64,000 bases of DNA from Sphingomonas ginsengisoli An et al. 2013 (lineage in GTDB: Bacteria > Pseudomonadota > Alphaproteobacteria > Sphingomonadales > Sphingomonadaceae), in contig NZ_CP045434.1 of NCBI RefSeq assembly GCF_009363895.1, positions 1,302,001 through 1,366,000 on the forward strand. Direction: 5' to 3'. How positions within the stretch are numbered: the stretch's first letter is position 1; every line of letters begins with the position of its first letter. Position numbers and translations under genes: made by a program. Positions 37,203 to 45,848 of the stretch are shown here, one piece after another. Under the pieces are notes generated by a model. The model had not been told where the DNA came from, made no database searches, and worked only from the letters and a program-made list of their open reading frames with translations.

Positions 37203-38830
37203 CAATGGCACCGCTGCAGCTGCGCGCGGTCAACGCGGCGCTGCTGCGGCTGGTCATCGGACTGGTCGGAATTCTGTTCGCTTTGTTCCTTCATCGAGCC
37301 GGTGTCGGTAATTCAAGCGGCTTCGACCTTGCCGGAACCGTTGCGGCCGTCGGCGGCGTCGGCATCGGCAATGGGCTTGAGCGTCTGTGGCGCGGCCGCC
37401 GGAAGCTGGTGGCTGAGAAGCCCGACAATCTTGCCGGACAACATCAGCCGACCCGGTCGGAGCGTTACACCGGGTCGCTGACCCGCCGCATGATCGTCAT
37501 CGCGACGATCTGGATCTCGATCCTGCTGTTCGCCGGCGGGTTCGCGCTCGACCGGGTGCTGACGACCAGCCTCATCCGCAGCTTCGACACGCAGCTCAAT
37601 TACATCCTCAAGGGCATGATCGCCTCGTCCGAGATCGGTCCCGACGGCGACGTCCGCTTCACTCGCCTGCCCGCCGATCAGCGCTTCATCGAGACCTATT
37701 CGGGTCTCTACTTCCAGATCACCGACGTTCCGCAGAACCATTGCAAGGCGAAGGATTTGACCCCCTTCTGCTTCCCCTCGCGCTCGCTATGGGACCGGCG
37801 TCTGGCAATCAGCGACGGCAACCGCTTCCACGTCGAGCCGCATTATTACGACAGCAAGGAATTCCCCGACGAGCCGCTGCGGCTGGTCGAGCGCGACGTC
37901 ATCCTGCCCGGTTCGAACGTCCACTGGCGCTTCCAGGTGGCGCAGAGCCGCGAGGACCTCGACGCGCAGATCAAGGATTTGCGCCGCACGCTCATCTGGA
38001 GTTTCGCCCTGCTCGGCATCGGGCTGGTGGTCCTCGCCGCCTTGCAGACCGTCTACGGCCTGTGGCCGCTCCGCCGCGTGCGCCGCGAGGTGGCGGCGAT
38101 CCGCTCGGGCACGCGGGCGCGGGTGACCGACGACTTCCCGGTCGAGGTCCAGCCGCTGACCGAGGAGATCAACCAATTGCTCGCCCACGGCGAAGCCCAG
38201 TCGGAGGAAGCCCGGACCCACGCCGGCAACCTCGCCCACGCGCTCAAGACCCCGCTCACCGTCATCACCAACGCCGCCACCGCGCGCGACCCCGATCTCG
38301 CCGACCTCGTCTGCCGCGAGGCGACCACCATGCGCCGCCAGGTCGACCACCATCTCGCCCGCGCCCGGGCGATCGGCCGTCGCGCCTCGACCCAGGCGCG
38401 CTCCAAGGTGTGGGACAGTCTCGACGCGGTGCAGCGCGCGGTCGACCGGATGTACGAGGCGGTCACCGTCGACATCGCCGGCGACCGCACGGTCGAGGTC
38501 CGGGTTGAACGCCAGGACCTGGACGAGATGCTCGGCAACCTCGTCGAGAATGCCGCCAAATATGGCCACGGCCGCGTCTTCGTCACCGTCGAGCCGGGGG
38601 CTGCCAAGGTCGACGTGCTGGTCGAGGACGACGGCCCCGGAATCCCCGCCGACCAGCGCAGCGAGCTGTTCACCCGCGGGGTCCGGCTCGACACCACCGG
38701 CAAGCCCGGCACCGGCCTCGGCCTCGCCATCGTCCGCGACGTCGCCGAAATCTACGGCGGCTCGGTCGCGCTCGAGGAGAGCGAGGATTTGGGCGGGCTC
38801 ATGGTGCGGCTGACCCTGCCGCGCGGCTGA
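37199..38830 (+). CDS. Sensor histidine kinase partner of the OmpR-type regulator
   Basis: 543 residues from GTG 37199 (GTGA overlap with the regulator stop; ATG 37205 is the alternative). An N-terminal stretch of about 95 residues with an extra hydrophobic segment (LLRLVIGLVGILFALFLH) precedes what is normally the kinase start, RYTGSLTRRMIVIATIWISI. Then come a periplasmic sensor domain (about 125-265), a second main membrane span (LIWSFALLGIGLVVLAALQT), HAMP-like linker, H box with His in NLAHALKTPLTV (about H347), N box NLVENAAKYG, and G boxes VEDDGPGIP and GTGLGLAIV. It is an inner-membrane kinase. The N-terminal extension is unusual and may be an extra anchor. Confidence 0.9.
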   Translation: MTMAPLQLRAVNAALLRLVIGLVGILFALFLHRAGVGNSSGFDLAGTVAAVGGVGIGNGLERLWRGRRKLVAEKPDNLAGQHQPTRSERYTGSLTRRMIVIATIWISILLFAGGFALDRVLTTSLIRSFDTQLNYILKGMIASSEIGPDGDVRFTRLPADQRFIETYSGLYFQITDVPQNHCKAKDLTPFCFPSRSLWDRRLAISDGNRFHVEPHYYDSKEFPDEPLRLVERDVILPGSNVHWRFQVAQSREDLDAQIKDLRRTLIWSFALLGIGLVVLAALQTVYGLWPLRRVRREVAAIRSGTRARVTDDFPVEVQPLTEEINQLLAHGEAQSEEARTHAGNLAHALKTPLTVITNAATARDPDLADLVCREATTMRRQVDHHLARARAIGRRASTQARSKVWDSLDAVQRAVDRMYEAVTVDIAGDRTVEVRVERQDLDEMLGNLVENAAKYGHGRVFVTVEPGAAKVDVLVEDDGPGIPADQRSELFTRGVRLDTTGKPGTGLGLAIVRDVAEIYGGSVALEESEDLGGLMVRLTLPRG

Positions 38831-38911
38831 GCCGCCGTTCGTCGTCCGGTCGAAATGGCATTTGACTTATCGCTGGGGGCGGCGAACCAAAGCGCAGCTT
38901 TTCGAGGGTGG

Positions 38912-40948
38912 ATGAGAGACATGAAAAAGGTGATTCTGGCGGGCGTTGCGGCGGCCGCGCTGGCGATGGGCGTTCAGGCGGTGTCGGCCGCGCCGCCGGC
39001 GTTCGGCAGCTGGGGCTATGACGCGACCGCGATGAACCGCTCGGTCAAGCCGGGCGACGACTTCTTCGCCTTCGTCAACGGCGCCTGGGACGCGCGCACC
39101 CAGATCGCGCCCGACCGCACCTTCGCCGGCATCGACTCGGTCCTGAACGACAAGATCGACAGCGACGTCCGCGCGATCGTCGAGGACCTTTCCCGCGATC
39201 CCCAAAAGGGCGGCCGCATCGGCAGCCAGGTCGGCGACCTCTACGGCAGCTGGATGGACGAAGCGGGGATCGAGCAGCGCGGCACGGCCCCCTTGCGTCC
39301 CTATCTCGCGCAGATCGCGGCGGTGCAGGACCGCAACGGGCTGATCGACCTGTTCAGCAACCCCGCCTTCCCCTCGCCCATCGGCCTAAGCATCTACTCC
39401 GACGTCAAGACCCCGACCCGCTACGGCATCTACGCCTCGCAGAGCGGGCTCGGCATGCCCAACCGCGATTATTACCTGCTGACGGGCGCCAAATATGACG
39501 GCTACCGCCAGGCCTATCGCGCCTACCTAATCCGCCTGCAGGAGCTGGCCGGCATCAGCGACGCCGCCGCCCGCGCCGACCGGATCATCGCGCTCGAGAC
39601 GCAGATCGCCAAGGCGCACTGGACGCCCGAGCAGAGCCGCGACGTCGACAAGAGCTACAACCCCAAGACCCGCGCCCAGCTCCGCGCCTTCGCTCCGCAG
39701 TGGCAGTGGGACCGCGCCCTCGACAAGCTCGGCCTCGGCAACGCGAGCCAGGTCATCGTCAGCGAGCCCAGCGCGATCGCCGCCGAAGGGCAGTTGTTCG
39801 CCAGCGTGCCCCTGCAGACGTGGAAGGACTGGGAAGCCGTCCACTTCATCAGCAATTACGCCGGCTACCTCCCCAGGGCGTTCGACGAGGCGAAGTTCAA
39901 CTTCTACTCAAAGACGCTCCGCGACGTGCCGACCCAACGCGCCCGCTGGAAGCGCGGGGTCGACCTCGTCAACAATGCGCTCGGCGAAGGGCTCGGGCAG
40001 ATCTACGTCCAGCGCCACTATCCGGCCGAGAGCGACCGCCAGATGGGTGAGCTCATCACCAACATCCGCCTCGCCCTCAAGGACAAGATCAACGGCGCGA
40101 GCTGGATGGACGCCGGCACCCGCGCCCAGGCGCTCGCCAAGCTGGCGAGCTTCGACCCGCGCACCGGCCACCCCGCCAAGTACATCGATTATTCCAGCCT
40201 CCAAGTGAAGCGCGACGACCTGCTCGGCAACGTCGTCCGCTCGAACCAGTTCGACTGGCAGCTCCTGCTCAGCCGCTATCCCAAGCCGGTCGACCGGACG
40301 CTGTGGGACATGCTGCCCCAGACCAACAACGCCTATTACGACCCGACCCAGAACCAGATCACTTTCCCCGCCGCGATCCTCCAGCCGCCCTACTTCGACC
40401 CCAACGCCGACCCGGCGTCGAACTACGGCAGCATCGGCGCGACCATCGGCCACGAGATCGGCCACGGGTTCGACGACCAGGGCCGCAAGTTCAACGCCGC
40501 GGGTGAGCTCAAGGACTGGTGGAGCCCGGCGACCGCCAAGCTCTATACCGCCAAGGCGCAGCGGCTGGTCGAGCAATATAACGGCTACGAGCCGATCCCC
40601 GGCGTCCACATCAAGGGCCAGCTTACCCTCGGCGAGAATCTCGGCGACCTTGGCGGGCTCGAGGTCGCCTACGCCGCTTACCGCCGCTACGTCGCCCAGC
40701 ATGGCGAACCGCCGGTGATCGACGGGCTGACCGGCGACCAGCGTTTCTTCATCGCTTACGGCTACAGCTGGGAAACCAAGACCCGCGACGGCGCGCTCCG
40801 GGCGCAATTGCTGACCGACCCGCACAGCCCCGCCAAATATCGCGTCAACGGCATCGTCCGCAACGTCGACGCCTGGTATTCTGCCTTCAACGTCAAGCCC
40901 GGCGACAAGCTCTACCTCGCCCCCGCCGACCGCGTGCACGTCTGGTAA
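38912..40948 (+). CDS. M13 family metalloendopeptidase (neprilysin/PepO-like), secreted
   Basis: About 678 residues with a signal peptide (KVILAGVAAAALAMGVQAVS). Start is ATG 38912 or ATG 38921 three codons later; ribosome sites are weak for both. The N-terminal M13 domain begins PGDDFFAFVNGAWDA; the catalytic domain carries HEIGHGFDDQG (zinc ligands about H514 and H518, catalytic E515) and ENLGDLGGLEVAY (third ligand about E575). The substrate-binding motif NAYYDPTQNQITFPAAILQ (family NAYY) is intact, as is the C-terminal VW. It should cleave oligopeptides in the periplasm. The stop is followed within 6 bases by a palindromic repeat. Confidence 0.95.
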   Translation: MRDMKKVILAGVAAAALAMGVQAVSAAPPAFGSWGYDATAMNRSVKPGDDFFAFVNGAWDARTQIAPDRTFAGIDSVLNDKIDSDVRAIVEDLSRDPQKGGRIGSQVGDLYGSWMDEAGIEQRGTAPLRPYLAQIAAVQDRNGLIDLFSNPAFPSPIGLSIYSDVKTPTRYGIYASQSGLGMPNRDYYLLTGAKYDGYRQAYRAYLIRLQELAGISDAAARADRIIALETQIAKAHWTPEQSRDVDKSYNPKTRAQLRAFAPQWQWDRALDKLGLGNASQVIVSEPSAIAAEGQLFASVPLQTWKDWEAVHFISNYAGYLPRAFDEAKFNFYSKTLRDVPTQRARWKRGVDLVNNALGEGLGQIYVQRHYPAESDRQMGELITNIRLALKDKINGASWMDAGTRAQALAKLASFDPRTGHPAKYIDYSSLQVKRDDLLGNVVRSNQFDWQLLLSRYPKPVDRTLWDMLPQTNNAYYDPTQNQITFPAAILQPPYFDPNADPASNYGSIGATIGHEIGHGFDDQGRKFNAAGELKDWWSPATAKLYTAKAQRLVEQYNGYEPIPGVHIKGQLTLGENLGDLGGLEVAYAAYRRYVAQHGEPPVIDGLTGDQRFFIAYGYSWETKTRDGALRAQLLTDPHSPAKYRVNGIVRNVDAWYSAFNVKPGDKLYLAPADRVHVW

Positions 40949-40953
40949 CCAAT

Positions 40954-41031
40954 CGTCGTTGCGAGCCGCAGGCGAGGCAATCCATGCCGCCCGATGGCAC
41001 AGTGGATTGCTTCGCTACGCTCGCAATGACG
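40954..41031. repeat. Dispersed palindromic repeat, family A copy 2
   Basis: The left arm (40954-40984) opens CGTCGTTGCGAGC and ends GGCAATCCA; the right arm (41003-41031) opens TGGATTGCTTCGC and ends CGCAATGACG. They are imperfect inverses around a short loop. The right arm is nearly identical to 20775-20803. Being just after the M13 peptidase stop, it may stabilise or end that transcript. Confidence 0.8.
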
Positions 41032-41079
41032 TCCGTCGAATCCTTGCCCTGACGCGCCGCCCCCTTTAACCGCGCCCAC

Positions 41080-42093
41080 GTGACTGCCTCGCTCCACGAC
41101 CTCCGCCCCGGCGCCTCCCCCAGCCTCGAGCCACTGGTCCAACTGACCGCGCCCGACATGAACGCGGTCAACCAGGTCATCCTCGGCCGAATGCAGAGCC
41201 AGGTCCCGCTCATCCCCGAGCTTGCCGGCCACCTCATCGCGGGCGGCGGCAAGCGCATGCGGCCGATGCTGACCTGCGCCTCGGCGGCGCTGTGCGACTA
41301 TTCGGGCTCGCGCCACCACAAGCTCGCCGCCGCGGTGGAGTTCATCCACACCGCCACCCTGCTCCACGACGACGTGGTCGACGGCTCGGGGATGCGGCGG
41401 GGCAAGCGCACCGCCAACCTCATCTGGGGCAATCCGGCAAGCGTGCTGGTCGGCGACTTCCTGTTCAGCCGCGCCTTCGAGCTGATGGTCGAGGACGGCT
41501 CCTTGAAAGTCCTGAAGATCCTCAGCCATGCCAGCGCCGTCATTGCCGAAGGCGAAGTCGCGCAGCTGACCGCGCAGCGCCAGATCGCGACCAACGAGGA
41601 CACTTACCTCCACATCATCGAGGCCAAGACCGCCGCGCTCTTCTCCGCCGCCTGCCGGATCGCCCCGGTGGTCGCCGAAGCGGGCGAGGACGCCGAGGAC
41701 GCGCTCGAGGCGTTCGGCCGCAACCTCGGCATCGCCTTCCAGCTGGTCGACGACGCGATCGACTACACCAGCGACGAGGGGACCAGCGGCAAGAGCCTCG
41801 GCGACGATTTCCGTGAGGGCAAGATGACGCTGCCGATCATCCTCGCCTACGCCCGCGGCGGCGAGACCGATCGGGCGTTCTGGAAGGCGGCGGTCAGCGG
41901 CGAGCGGACCAGCGACGACGACCTCGCCCACGCCATCACCTTGCTGCGCGACACCGACGCGATCGGCGACACGCTCGAGCGCGCCCGTCTCTACGCCCGT
42001 CGCGCGCTCGACGCGATCAGTGGGTTTCCCAATGGAAAGGCGCGCGCCGCGCTGTCGCAGGCGGTCGAATTCGCCGTGGCGCGCGCCTATTAG
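41080..42093 (+). CDS. ispB: Polyprenyl (octa/decaprenyl) diphosphate synthase
   Basis: 337 residues from GTG 41080. The first aspartate-rich motif is LLHDDVVDGSGMRRG (about D97, D98, D101) and the second is QLVDDAIDY (about D224, D225, D228). GGGKRMRPML near the N-terminus binds isopentenyl diphosphate. Small residues before the first motif (EFIHTATLL) fit a long-chain, trans-type synthase that makes the quinone side chain; the exact length (eight to ten isoprenes) cannot be told, and sphingomonads usually have ubiquinone-10. It is cytosolic. It stands alone, between a palindromic repeat and a convergent small lipoprotein gene. Confidence 0.93.
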   Translation: MTASLHDLRPGASPSLEPLVQLTAPDMNAVNQVILGRMQSQVPLIPELAGHLIAGGGKRMRPMLTCASAALCDYSGSRHHKLAAAVEFIHTATLLHDDVVDGSGMRRGKRTANLIWGNPASVLVGDFLFSRAFELMVEDGSLKVLKILSHASAVIAEGEVAQLTAQRQIATNEDTYLHIIEAKTAALFSAACRIAPVVAEAGEDAEDALEAFGRNLGIAFQLVDDAIDYTSDEGTSGKSLGDDFREGKMTLPIILAYARGGETDRAFWKAAVSGERTSDDDLAHAITLLRDTDAIGDTLERARLYARRALDAISGFPNGKARAALSQAVEFAVARAY

Positions 42094-42099
42094 CCTCGC

Positions 42100-42378
42100 T
42101 TAGCGACCCGGCGGGGGCGGCGGAGGCGGAGTGGTGGTGGTGCCGGTCGTTCCGGTGCCCGTGGTCCCGGTGCTCGAGGTGCCGCTGGTCGGATCGGTCG
42201 GTGCCGTCGTCGGCGGGGTCGTGGTTCCCGTGTCGGTGGGGGTGGTGCTGGTCGTGGCGGCGTCGGCCGGCGGTGCGGTCAGGTCGCTGCTCTTGGCGGG
42301 CGACGTCGAATTGGTCGAGCAGGCCGCGATCGCAGTGGCCGCGGCGAGAACCGGCACAAGCCGGCTGAAATTGCGCAT
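42100..42378 (-). CDS. Small Thr/Pro-rich lipoprotein
   Basis: 92 residues. A strong ribosome site (AAGGAGT) precedes the ATG at 42378. The signal with lipobox TAIAAC places the lipidated Cys at about residue 20; almost all the remainder is Thr, Pro, Gly and Ser (for example TTTPPTTAPTDPTSGTSSTG), ending in a run of seven prolines. It should be an extended, disordered surface or periplasmic tether. I recognise no domain. The gene is convergent with the polyprenyl synthase gene, 6 bases from its stop. Confidence 0.65.
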   Translation of the reverse strand: MRNFSRLVPVLAAATAIAACSTNSTSPAKSSDLTAPPADAATTSTTPTDTGTTTPPTTAPTDPTSGTSSTGTTGTGTTGTTTTPPPPPPPGR

Positions 42379-42592
42379 GGATTACTCCTTCATGCAAGGT
42401 TTTGGCACTCCAACCATCTGAAAAGACGCTGGAAATTTCCGGGGGAGCAGTCGTCCTACCGGGCCGGCCGCACCCCCGGAACCGATTAACGGCGAACCGC
42501 CGCATTGCGCCGACGGCGCATCGGAAATGGCGCAAAACATGGTATTACGCTTCTCGGCTTCCCGATGAGGGCGCCGTTGGGGGAGACTTGCG

Positions 42593-42988
42593 ATGTCCGA
42601 CAACCGTTTGCTGAGCGCGGCGCTGCTGCTGTTCGGAGTGATCTTCTGCCTCGTCTATCCGCTGGCGATGTTCTGGCCGAGCGGCTGGGCCTGGCATTCG
42701 GGCAGCCCGGCCAGCAACGACTATTTCCTAATGATCGTCGGCGTCTACGCGACCCTTGGCGTCTTCCTCATCCGCGCCGCCCGCGACCCCGCGGCCAACG
42801 CCTCGCTGATCTGGTTCACCGTCTGGTCGAGCGTGGTCCACGCCGTAGTGATGGCGCTCGAAGCGTTGCGGTCGCCAATGCAGGGCGGGCATCTGCTCGG
42901 CGATGTGCCCGCTCTGCTGCTGGTCGCGCTAGTCCTCGGCGGGCTGATGATCCGTCACGGCGCCGCCGGACGCTCCGCCACCGTCTGA
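42593..42988 (+). CDS. DUF6632-like four-helix membrane protein
   Basis: 131 residues, preceded by GGGGGAG at good distance. Four hydrophobic segments are visible: LLSAALLLFGVIFCLVYPLA, YFLMIVGVYATLGVFLI, LIWFTVWSSVVHAVVMALEA and LLLVALVLGGLMI. The layout and the motifs PSGWAWH and SVVHAVVMALEALR resemble DUF6632 inner-membrane proteins, which have no known function. It lies upstream of hrpB on the same strand with 45 bases between, without evidence for a functional link. Confidence 0.7.
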   Translation: MSDNRLLSAALLLFGVIFCLVYPLAMFWPSGWAWHSGSPASNDYFLMIVGVYATLGVFLIRAARDPAANASLIWFTVWSSVVHAVVMALEALRSPMQGGHLLGDVPALLLVALVLGGLMIRHGAAGRSATV

Positions 42989-43033
42989 GCCCTCTTTTTG
43001 CGCGCACGGCGGCGCTTCGCCTAAGGCGGCGGC

Positions 43034-45532
43034 GTGACCCTGCCGATCGACGCCGTCCTGCCCGACCTCATCGCCGCACTGCGGGCGGGGACGCGCGCGT
43101 TGCTGATCGCCCCACCGGGCGCGGGCAAGACGACGCAGGTCGCGCCCGCCTTGCTGGCCGAGCCGTGGTGTACCGGCCAGATCCTCCTGCTGGTCCCCCG
43201 CCGCCTAGCCGCCCGCGCCGCAGCCGAGTTCATCGCCCGCCAGCTGGGGGAGGAGCCGGGCGCGACCATCGGCTACCAGACCCGCCTCGACAGCAAGGTC
43301 GGCCGCACCACGCGCGTCATCGCGATGACCCACGGCGTCTTCCTCGCCCGCATCCAAGCCGACCCCGAGCTCGCCGGCGTCTCGGCGGTGCTGTTCGACG
43401 AAGTCCACGAACGCAGCCTCGACAGCGACCTCGCCCTCGCCCTCGCCCTCGACGCCGCCGGCGCGCTACGCGACGACCTCCGGCTGGTGGCGATGTCGGC
43501 GACGCTCGACGGCGAGCGCTTCGGGCGACTGCTCGGCGACCCGCCCCGGATCGGGAGCGAAGGCCGCAGTCACACGCTGACCGTACGCCACATCGGCCGC
43601 GACGCTGCCGCGCGGATCGAACCGCAGGTTGCCGCCGCCTGCCGCCGCGCGCTTGCCGAAGAGCCAGGCTCGCTGCTCGCCTTCCTTCCCGGCGTCGCCG
43701 AGATCGAGCGCACTGCCGATGCGCTCGGCAACCTGCCGTCCGATATCGTCCTCCACCGCCTCCACGGCCAGGTCGACCCGCGCGACCAGCGCGCCGCCCT
43801 CGCCGCCCCCGCCCCCGGCACCCGCAAACTCGTGCTCGCGACCAGCATCGCCGAGACCAGCGTCACCTTGGACGACGTCCGGATCGTGATCGACAGCGGG
43901 CTCGCCCGTCGCCCGCGCTACGACCGCGAGGCCGGTCTGACCCGGCTGGTCACCGAGCGCGCCAGCCGCGCCGCGGTCACCCAGCGCGCCGGCCGCGCCG
44001 CGCGCCAGGCGCCGGGGGTGGCGATCCGGCTGTGGGAGGAGGCCGCCACCAATGCGCTGCCCGCGCACGACCCGCCCGAGATCCTCGAAGCCGACCTCAC
44101 CAGCCTGGCGCTGACCAGCCTGCTGTGGGGCGAGCCCGATCCCGCGCGCCTCCCTTTCCTCGACCCGCCCCCCGCCGCCGCCCTCGCCGAGGCGCGGCGG
44201 CGGCTGACCAGCCTCGGCGCAATCGACGCAGACGGCCGAGTCACCGACCACGGCCGCGCCATCGCCCGCCTCCCCCTCGAACCGCGCCTCGCGCACATGC
44301 TGATCGAAGGCGCGACGCGCGGCTTCGGCAGGATCGCCGCCGAGGCCGCCGTCCTCCTCACCGAGCGCGGCCTCGGCGGCACCGACCCCGACCTCGAACG
44401 CCGTTGGCAACGCTGGCGCGGCGACAAAGGCAAGCGCGCCGAAGCGGCCCGTGGGCTGGCGCGGCGGTGGGAACAACAAACCCGCTCGTCCCGAGCGGAG
44501 GCCGAAGGCCGTAGTCGAGGGGCGTCGGACCAACGCCCCTCGACTGCGCTCGGGACGAGCGGTGGCGAAGCCCTCGCCCAGGCCATCGCCCTCGCTTTCC
44601 CCGATCGCCTCGCCCGCCGCCGCAGCGCCGACGGCGAGCGCTGGCAATCGGTCGGCGGGCGCGGCTTCCGCCTCGACCCCGCTTCCTCGCTGGCCAGCGC
44701 GCCTTGGCTGGCGGTCGCCGAGGTCGCCGGCAGCGCGGCGGGGGCACGCATCCTCTCCGCCGCCGCGCTCGACGAGGAAGCGGTGCTCAGCCTCTTCGGC
44801 GAGCGCGCGGTGACCGGGCACGACGGCGCCTTCGATCCCGCCACCGGCGCGGTCACCCCGACCCGCTCGCGCCGGCTCGGCAGCATCCGCCTGTCGAGCG
44901 GCCCCGACCCCAGGCCCGATCCGCAAGCGATCGCCGCCGCGCTGGTCGAAGGCGTCCGCACCCACGGCCTCAATCTTCTGCCGTGGGGCGATGGTGCGAC
45001 CGCGCTGCGCCACCGCGCCGCCTTTGCCGCCACGCACGACCCCACCCTCCCCGCGCTCGACGACGACGCCCTCCGCGACCGGCTCGAGGAGTGGCTGCCG
45101 CCGCTCGTCGCCGGCAAGCGCCGCCTGTCCGACATCGGCGACGCCGCCCTCCGCCAGGCGCTCGAACAGCTGCTCGGCTACGAAGCGCTTCGAAGCGTTG
45201 AGCGCCTCGCCCCGCCCGACTTCGCCACCCCCGCCGGCAGCCGCCACGCCATCGACTATGGCGCGGCGGGCGGTCCCACCATCGAGGTGCGGGCGCAGGC
45301 GCTATTCGGTCTCCGCCAGCATCCGACGGTCGCGGGCGGACAGGTCCCGCTGACGCTCGCCATCACTTCCCCCGCGGGCCGCCCGATCCAGACCAGCCGC
45401 GACCTGCCGAGCTTCTGGGCCGGGAGCTGGCGTGAGGTCGCCAAGGAGATGCGCGGCCGCTACCCGCGCCACCCCTGGCCCGACGATCCGGCAAGCGCCG
45501 CGCCAACGCTGCGGGCCAAGCCGCGCGCTTGA
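43034..45532 (+). CDS. hrpB: ATP-dependent helicase HrpB, with an in-frame palindromic insertion
   Basis: 832 residues from GTG 43034. DEAH-family helicase motifs: APPGAGKTTQ (I), VPRRLAARAAA (Ia), DEVHERSLD (II, DEVH form), MSATLDG (III), ATSIAETSVTL (V) and QRAGRAAR (VI). The C-terminal HrpB-specific domain ends with GSWREVAKEMRGRYPRHPWP, a hallmark of the family. HrpB proteins are RNA helicases of unclear cellular role. Residues about 484-510 (RSSRAEAEGRSRGASDQRPS and following) are encoded by a palindromic element at 44482-44562 and interrupt the segment before ALAFPDRLARR; the frame remains open. The same element type occurs in the ABC-F gene. Confidence 0.94.
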   Translation: MTLPIDAVLPDLIAALRAGTRALLIAPPGAGKTTQVAPALLAEPWCTGQILLLVPRRLAARAAAEFIARQLGEEPGATIGYQTRLDSKVGRTTRVIAMTHGVFLARIQADPELAGVSAVLFDEVHERSLDSDLALALALDAAGALRDDLRLVAMSATLDGERFGRLLGDPPRIGSEGRSHTLTVRHIGRDAAARIEPQVAAACRRALAEEPGSLLAFLPGVAEIERTADALGNLPSDIVLHRLHGQVDPRDQRAALAAPAPGTRKLVLATSIAETSVTLDDVRIVIDSGLARRPRYDREAGLTRLVTERASRAAVTQRAGRAARQAPGVAIRLWEEAATNALPAHDPPEILEADLTSLALTSLLWGEPDPARLPFLDPPPAAALAEARRRLTSLGAIDADGRVTDHGRAIARLPLEPRLAHMLIEGATRGFGRIAAEAAVLLTERGLGGTDPDLERRWQRWRGDKGKRAEAARGLARRWEQQTRSSRAEAEGRSRGASDQRPSTALGTSGGEALAQAIALAFPDRLARRRSADGERWQSVGGRGFRLDPASSLASAPWLAVAEVAGSAAGARILSAAALDEEAVLSLFGERAVTGHDGAFDPATGAVTPTRSRRLGSIRLSSGPDPRPDPQAIAAALVEGVRTHGLNLLPWGDGATALRHRAAFAATHDPTLPALDDDALRDRLEEWLPPLVAGKRRLSDIGDAALRQALEQLLGYEALRSVERLAPPDFATPAGSRHAIDYGAAGGPTIEVRAQALFGLRQHPTVAGGQVPLTLAITSPAGRPIQTSRDLPSFWAGSWREVAKEMRGRYPRHPWPDDPASAAPTLRAKPRA
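44482..44562. repeat. Intragenic palindromic element, copy in hrpB
   Basis: Outer arms CCGCTCGTCCCGAGCG (44482-44497) and CGCTCGGGACGAGCGG (44547-44562) are exact inverses. The inner stem pairs AGTCGAGGGGCGT (44513-44525) with ACGCCCCTCGACT (44533-44545). Design and sequence match the element at 34878-34969 in the ABC-F gene; the right half is read in the same frame in both, giving RPSTAL here and RPSTTL there. Confidence 0.9.
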
Positions 45533-45563
45533 TTTCGGGCCCGCTTTGAGCCACCGCGCGGCC

Positions 45564-45845
45564 ATGGCAATCGCGCGCATCATCGAGGCTGACCGCAAGA
45601 CCACCCAGTCGGGCCGGGCCAAGGCCGGCAAGTGGAGCCTCGAGTTCGAGAACGGCCGCGCCCAGGCACACGACCCGCTGACCGGCTGGGTCGGCAACGC
45701 CGACACCCGGACCCAAGTCCGCCTCGCCTTCGACACGAAGGAAGCCGCGATCGCTTATTGCGAGAAGCACGGCCTCGCCTACCACCTCGTCCCCGCCGCG
45801 CCGGTGAAGCTCAAGCTCCAGGCCTACGCGGACAACTTCCGCTAG
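45564..45845 (+). CDS. NDUFS4-like complex I accessory subunit (ETC complex I region)
   Basis: 93 residues. The sequence matches the NADH dehydrogenase accessory family PF04800 (NDUFS4/NDUFA4-like), which in mitochondria and alphaproteobacteria helps assemble or stabilise complex I. Visible family features are ARIIEADRKTTQSGRAKAG at the N-terminus, WSLEFENG, DPLTGWVGNADTRTQV, and the helix TKEAAIAYCEKHGLAY. It is small, soluble and on the cytoplasmic side of the membrane. Found here away from the nuo genes, 30 bases after hrpB on the same strand and convergent with the phosphodiesterase gene. Confidence 0.9.
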   Translation: MAIARIIEADRKTTQSGRAKAGKWSLEFENGRAQAHDPLTGWVGNADTRTQVRLAFDTKEAAIAYCEKHGLAYHLVPAAPVKLKLQAYADNFR

Positions 45846-45848
45846 GGC

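Noticed and set aside
43466..45247. 593-codon minus-strand frame opposite hrpB
   Set aside because: Shadow of hrpB; Gly/Arg/Ala-rich without motifs.
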